This document shows, piece by piece, positions 6,165-7,954 of a DNA stretch of 7,954 nt. The notes under the pieces were generated by a model, which saw nothing but the letters and a program-made list of their open reading frames with translations, had not been told where the DNA came from and did not search any database. The position numbers and the translations under genes are program-made. Source of the DNA: Promethearchaeota archaeon (GTDB lineage: Archaea; Asgardarchaeota; Lokiarchaeia; Sigynarchaeales; SOKP01); assembly GCA_019894655.1 (NCBI GenBank), contig JAGXNZ010000001.1, forward strand, positions 1-7,954. The letters are read 5' to 3'. Every line of letters begins with the position of its first letter. Position 1 is the stretch's first letter.

Positions 6165-6170
6165 AAAAAA
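6165..6170 (-). terminator. T-tract after the SLOG-family gene
   Basis: Six T on the minus strand lie about 20 bases past the TAA at 6190, with no strong hairpin. This is a plausible end for the AIR-synthase-like/SLOG transcript before the GTPase promoter. Confidence 0.4.
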
Positions 6171-6189
6171 GTTCGAAATAAAAGCCATT

Positions 6190-6750
6190 TTAGAATTCAG
6201 TAGGCATGTTATACTTGATGCTATGTTTAGATTTAAAAATTTCGTTCAATTTGTCAACGACTTCTTGAGCTGAAGAAGCTCCATAGATCGTATCGCTTCT
6301 CCTATCATCGATTTTTTTGCCCGCCAATTTAGAAGACCATCCAGTAATCTCGCCTGTCAGTGCGATAATAGGTTTTCCATAAATCCAAGCAAAGCAGATT
6401 TCAGAAAGAGTCCCTGCTTTTCCTTCGACAGCAACACATGCATCACCACTCAATACAACTACAATATTTCGAGCTTGAGAAAAAGGGACGGGTATTACAA
6501 CATCTATAAATTTATTTGCTCGACTCTTATCTTCATAGGGAATGATACCAATAGTAAAACCATCCTCCTGCTTAGAGCCCTTACAAACAGCTTCCATAAC
6601 ACCATATAGCCCACCGCAAACCACGGCGAATTTATTAATAGCTAATAATCGTCCTAATTCTATTGCTATCTCTTCTGTTCTTGGTTCGATCTCGCTCGTA
6701 CCAATAATAGAAATTGTTCCCTTGAAGTTTCTTTTAAAATTAAAACTCAT
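6190..6750 (-). CDS. SLOG/TIGR00725-like (LOG-type) nucleotide-binding protein
   Basis: This 186-residue single-domain Rossmann protein resembles the TIGR00725 / LOG ('possible lysine decarboxylase') group. Visible signatures are an N-terminal strand with small residues (ISIIGTSEIEP, 13-23), CGGLYGVMEAV (45-55) matching the GGxxGxM-E/D-A loop, ARN (93-95), and EGKAGTLSEI (109-118), the equivalent of the PGGxGTxxE phosphate-binding loop. The middle (FTIGIIP) and the end (AWIYGKPIIAL) also follow the family pattern. Members are thought to bind nucleotides or their derivatives; the LOG branch cleaves cytokinin monophosphates, but this branch has no assigned reaction. The first glycine of the PGG motif is replaced here (EGKAGT). 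It starts at ATG 6750; a TGA two codons upstream excludes extension, and no close Shine-Dalgarno is seen. It lies 66 bp after the AIR-synthase-like gene with no T-run between, so they probably share a transcript. Confidence 0.82.
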   Translation of the reverse strand: MSFNFKRNFKGTISIIGTSEIEPRTEEIAIELGRLLAINKFAVVCGGLYGVMEAVCKGSKQEDGFTIGIIPYEDKSRANKFIDVVIPVPFSQARNIVVVLSGDACVAVEGKAGTLSEICFAWIYGKPIIALTGEITGWSSKLAGKKIDDRRSDTIYGASSAQEVVDKLNEIFKSKHSIKYNMPTEF

Positions 6751-6816
6751 GCTTCATAAACTCGCTTTTTACTTTAGGTTCTCCTATGAGTCTAAGGCTT
6801 TTATTTGTTTAAGAAT

Positions 6817-7782
6817 TTAATGATTTTTTAATTCTATTACTTCAATTGAATCTTTACCATCGTTTATCTTCAAAATATTTTTAGTGATTATCTCACCAAT
6901 CACGGTCGCTGTCAAGTGGTGATTATTAAAAATTTTAATGATTTCTTCACAATGTTCTTGCTGTGCTGTCAAAATATAGGATGTTGTCAAAAACATTTGA
7001 ATGTAAGTTTCTAAGGTATAGTTATTTTTTTTTAATAAGGGAGGAATCTCTATTTTGTCAACATTAATGTTGGCTCCAACTTTAGCATAATTAATTAGTT
7101 GTAATATTGTTCCAAAAATACCTCCATTTGATACATCTTTAGAGGAATTTACGATTTTTAGCTTAGCAATTTCGTTCATCGACTTCCTCCTATTTAAAAC
7201 TTCATCAGAGCTTTTATAAGTTACTGTATCCCAATGGAGCTTACTTGCCCTTCCAATCTTCCCATTAAAATCTACAGCAAGGATTATCTTGTCTTTATCT
7301 TGAGCATTAGTTGCAGAAATGTATTCGTCTCTCTTAATCTCCCCTACAACAGTCGAACTCAATTCGTTATACTCTTTTATATTAGTATGTCCCCGAACTA
7401 TCGGAACCTTGAACAATTTCGAACCTTTACAAATACCCTCGATCATTTTTTGACCAAGAATTTGATCTTTAAAAGATAAAATTATGCTTACCGCTAGCGG
7501 TTTTCCCCCACAAGCATAGATATCGTCTACTCCGACCAAGATTGAGCTAAATCCCGCCCCTAACGGGAAATTCTCTATGTAACTCGTCTTTATCCTATCA
7601 GTAGTGATTAATGTGAGCATATCATTATCATTTTTAATAGCTGCTGAGTCTTGACCAATATCTGAAAAAATTCGAAGGCTTTTGTATGAATTATCGTTAA
7701 TATTTTGAACAAAAGGACTAATCTCAGTTTTTTCTATGATGTTTCTATTAGACCTTAAATATTCAGCAATTTTATCGAGCAT
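6817..7782 (-). CDS. AIR-synthase-related (PurM-like) ATP-binding protein
   Basis: This 321-residue protein follows the PurM/SelD/ThiL/HypE fold throughout. GQDSAAI (43-49) stands where the family has GDDAA-I. GVDDIYACGGKPLA (84-97) is the usual nxsDiaAmGgrPl motif, and VRGHTN (129-134) comes next. The C-terminal half has HWDT (183-186), KDVSNGGIFGT (215-225) and VGANINVDKIEIP (235-247). The last set, with WDT/T and KDxSNxGxxGT, is most like the sll0787-type and methanogenesis-marker-2-type AIR synthase relatives, whose reactions are unknown. Family members typically activate an oxygen or carboxyl group with ATP. The first aspartate of the GDD motif is glutamine here (Q44), which could alter metal binding; the next aspartate is kept. 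It starts at ATG 7782 with a TATA-like box 19-30 bases upstream, consistent with a leaderless transcript. It is the first gene of a probable pair with the SLOG protein. Confidence 0.83.
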   Translation of the reverse strand: MLDKIAEYLRSNRNIIEKTEISPFVQNINDNSYKSLRIFSDIGQDSAAIKNDNDMLTLITTDRIKTSYIENFPLGAGFSSILVGVDDIYACGGKPLAVSIILSFKDQILGQKMIEGICKGSKLFKVPIVRGHTNIKEYNELSSTVVGEIKRDEYISATNAQDKDKIILAVDFNGKIGRASKLHWDTVTYKSSDEVLNRRKSMNEIAKLKIVNSSKDVSNGGIFGTILQLINYAKVGANINVDKIEIPPLLKKNNYTLETYIQMFLTTSYILTAQQEHCEEIIKIFNNHHLTATVIGEIITKNILKINDGKDSIEVIELKNH

Positions 7783-7864
7783 TAATAAATCTATATATAG
7801 TTTAATATATAAAAAAAATATATAAAAATTATATAAAAAACCGTTATTACAGAAACTCCAACTT
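7783..7864. promoter_or_regulatory. Divergent AT-rich promoter region
   Basis: These 82 bp are nearly all A and T up to 7840. For the minus gene, TTATATATTAAA at 7801-7812 lies 19-30 bases before the ATG. For the plus gene, TTATATAAAA at 7829-7838 lies 27-36 bases before its ATG. Both spacings would give leaderless or nearly leaderless transcripts, and neither gene has a Shine-Dalgarno. The two boxes are about 26 bp apart, so occupancy may be mutually exclusive (inference). Confidence 0.5.
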
Positions 7865-7954
7865 ATGGATAAATTAATTGAATCGTCTATAATCGAAGGG
7901 TTATTATTCTCTGCATTCGATAAATTAGGGCCTGAACCAATTTATATGTTTCCA
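7865..7954 (+). CDS. 5' end of a hypothetical protein, longin/roadblock-like start (partial)
   Basis: The frame opens at ATG 7865 and runs without a stop to the end of the window, giving 30 residues. It begins MDKLIESSIIEGLLFSAFD and continues with LGPEPIYMFP. A hydrophobic strand, then F-D, then 'GPxPxxxxP' is a start often seen in small archaeal proteins of the longin/roadblock type, where the strand is followed by a GP turn. With only 30 residues this is a weak hint, and the family is left open. A TATA-like box 27-36 bases upstream and the divergent layout support it being a real gene. Confidence 0.55.
   Translation, partial: MDKLIESSIIEGLLFSAFDKLGPEPIYMFP

Noticed and set aside
6757..6785. 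AGGAG at 6781-6785 as the ribosome site of the SLOG gene, with a tiny upstream frame (MKHEF) starting near 6757
   Set aside because: The AGGAG is over 20 bases from either ATG, too far to act in initiation; the tiny frame is out of phase and probably accidental.
5726..7479. Plus-strand frames at 5726-5971, 6542-6820 and 7234-7479
   Set aside because: Each is antisense to a gene with clear family motifs, lacks a ribosome site and has no recognisable domain.
7790..7840. Very AT-rich tract considered as a replication origin or AT repeat
   Set aside because: There is no repeated origin box, no Orc1/Cdc6 gene nearby, and the tract is fully explained by two divergent TATA-like promoters.

Overview
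The window is AT-rich archaeal DNA, most probably from an Asgard (Lokiarchaeia-like) genome. The strongest pointer is a pair of neighbouring genes on the minus strand: a Rag/Arf-type small GTPase with a C-terminal roadblock-like domain, and a zinc-ribbon protein ending in a roadblock/LC7 domain. Further support comes from archaeal TATA-like boxes at leaderless or short-leader spacing, T-tract ends to transcription units, and TTG starts behind good Shine-Dalgarno sequences. The lineage is inferred from content, since no rRNA or other phylogenetic marker is present.

Layout. Bases 1-308 hold the 3' end of a plus-strand gene, possibly nuclease-like. It converges on a minus-strand pair (313-1619): a winged-helix regulator whose stop overlaps (ATGA) the start of a four-helix membrane protein. 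A 184-bp divergent region follows, carrying two TGTC-N6-GACA inverted repeats 21 bp apart, which are good operator candidates. Then come a plus-strand ten-helix membrane protein that looks like five repeated helical hairpins (1804-3261) and a small four-helix protein (3310-3714). Together these four genes look like one locally regulated membrane locus of unknown function.

After a convergent gap with T-tracts on both strands, the minus strand carries the zinc-ribbon/roadblock protein (3880-4935) and the GTPase (5066-6031), which plausibly work together as switch and platform or regulator. Upstream on the same strand are a SLOG-superfamily nucleotide-binding protein (6190-6750) and an AIR-synthase-related (PurM-like) ATP-binding protein (6817-7782), probably one transcript. 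A short AT-rich divergent promoter region separates the latter from a plus-strand gene cut off at the window end (7865 onward).

No tRNA, rRNA, CRISPR array, insertion sequence or other mobile element is visible. All intergenic stretches are shorter than 200 bp.
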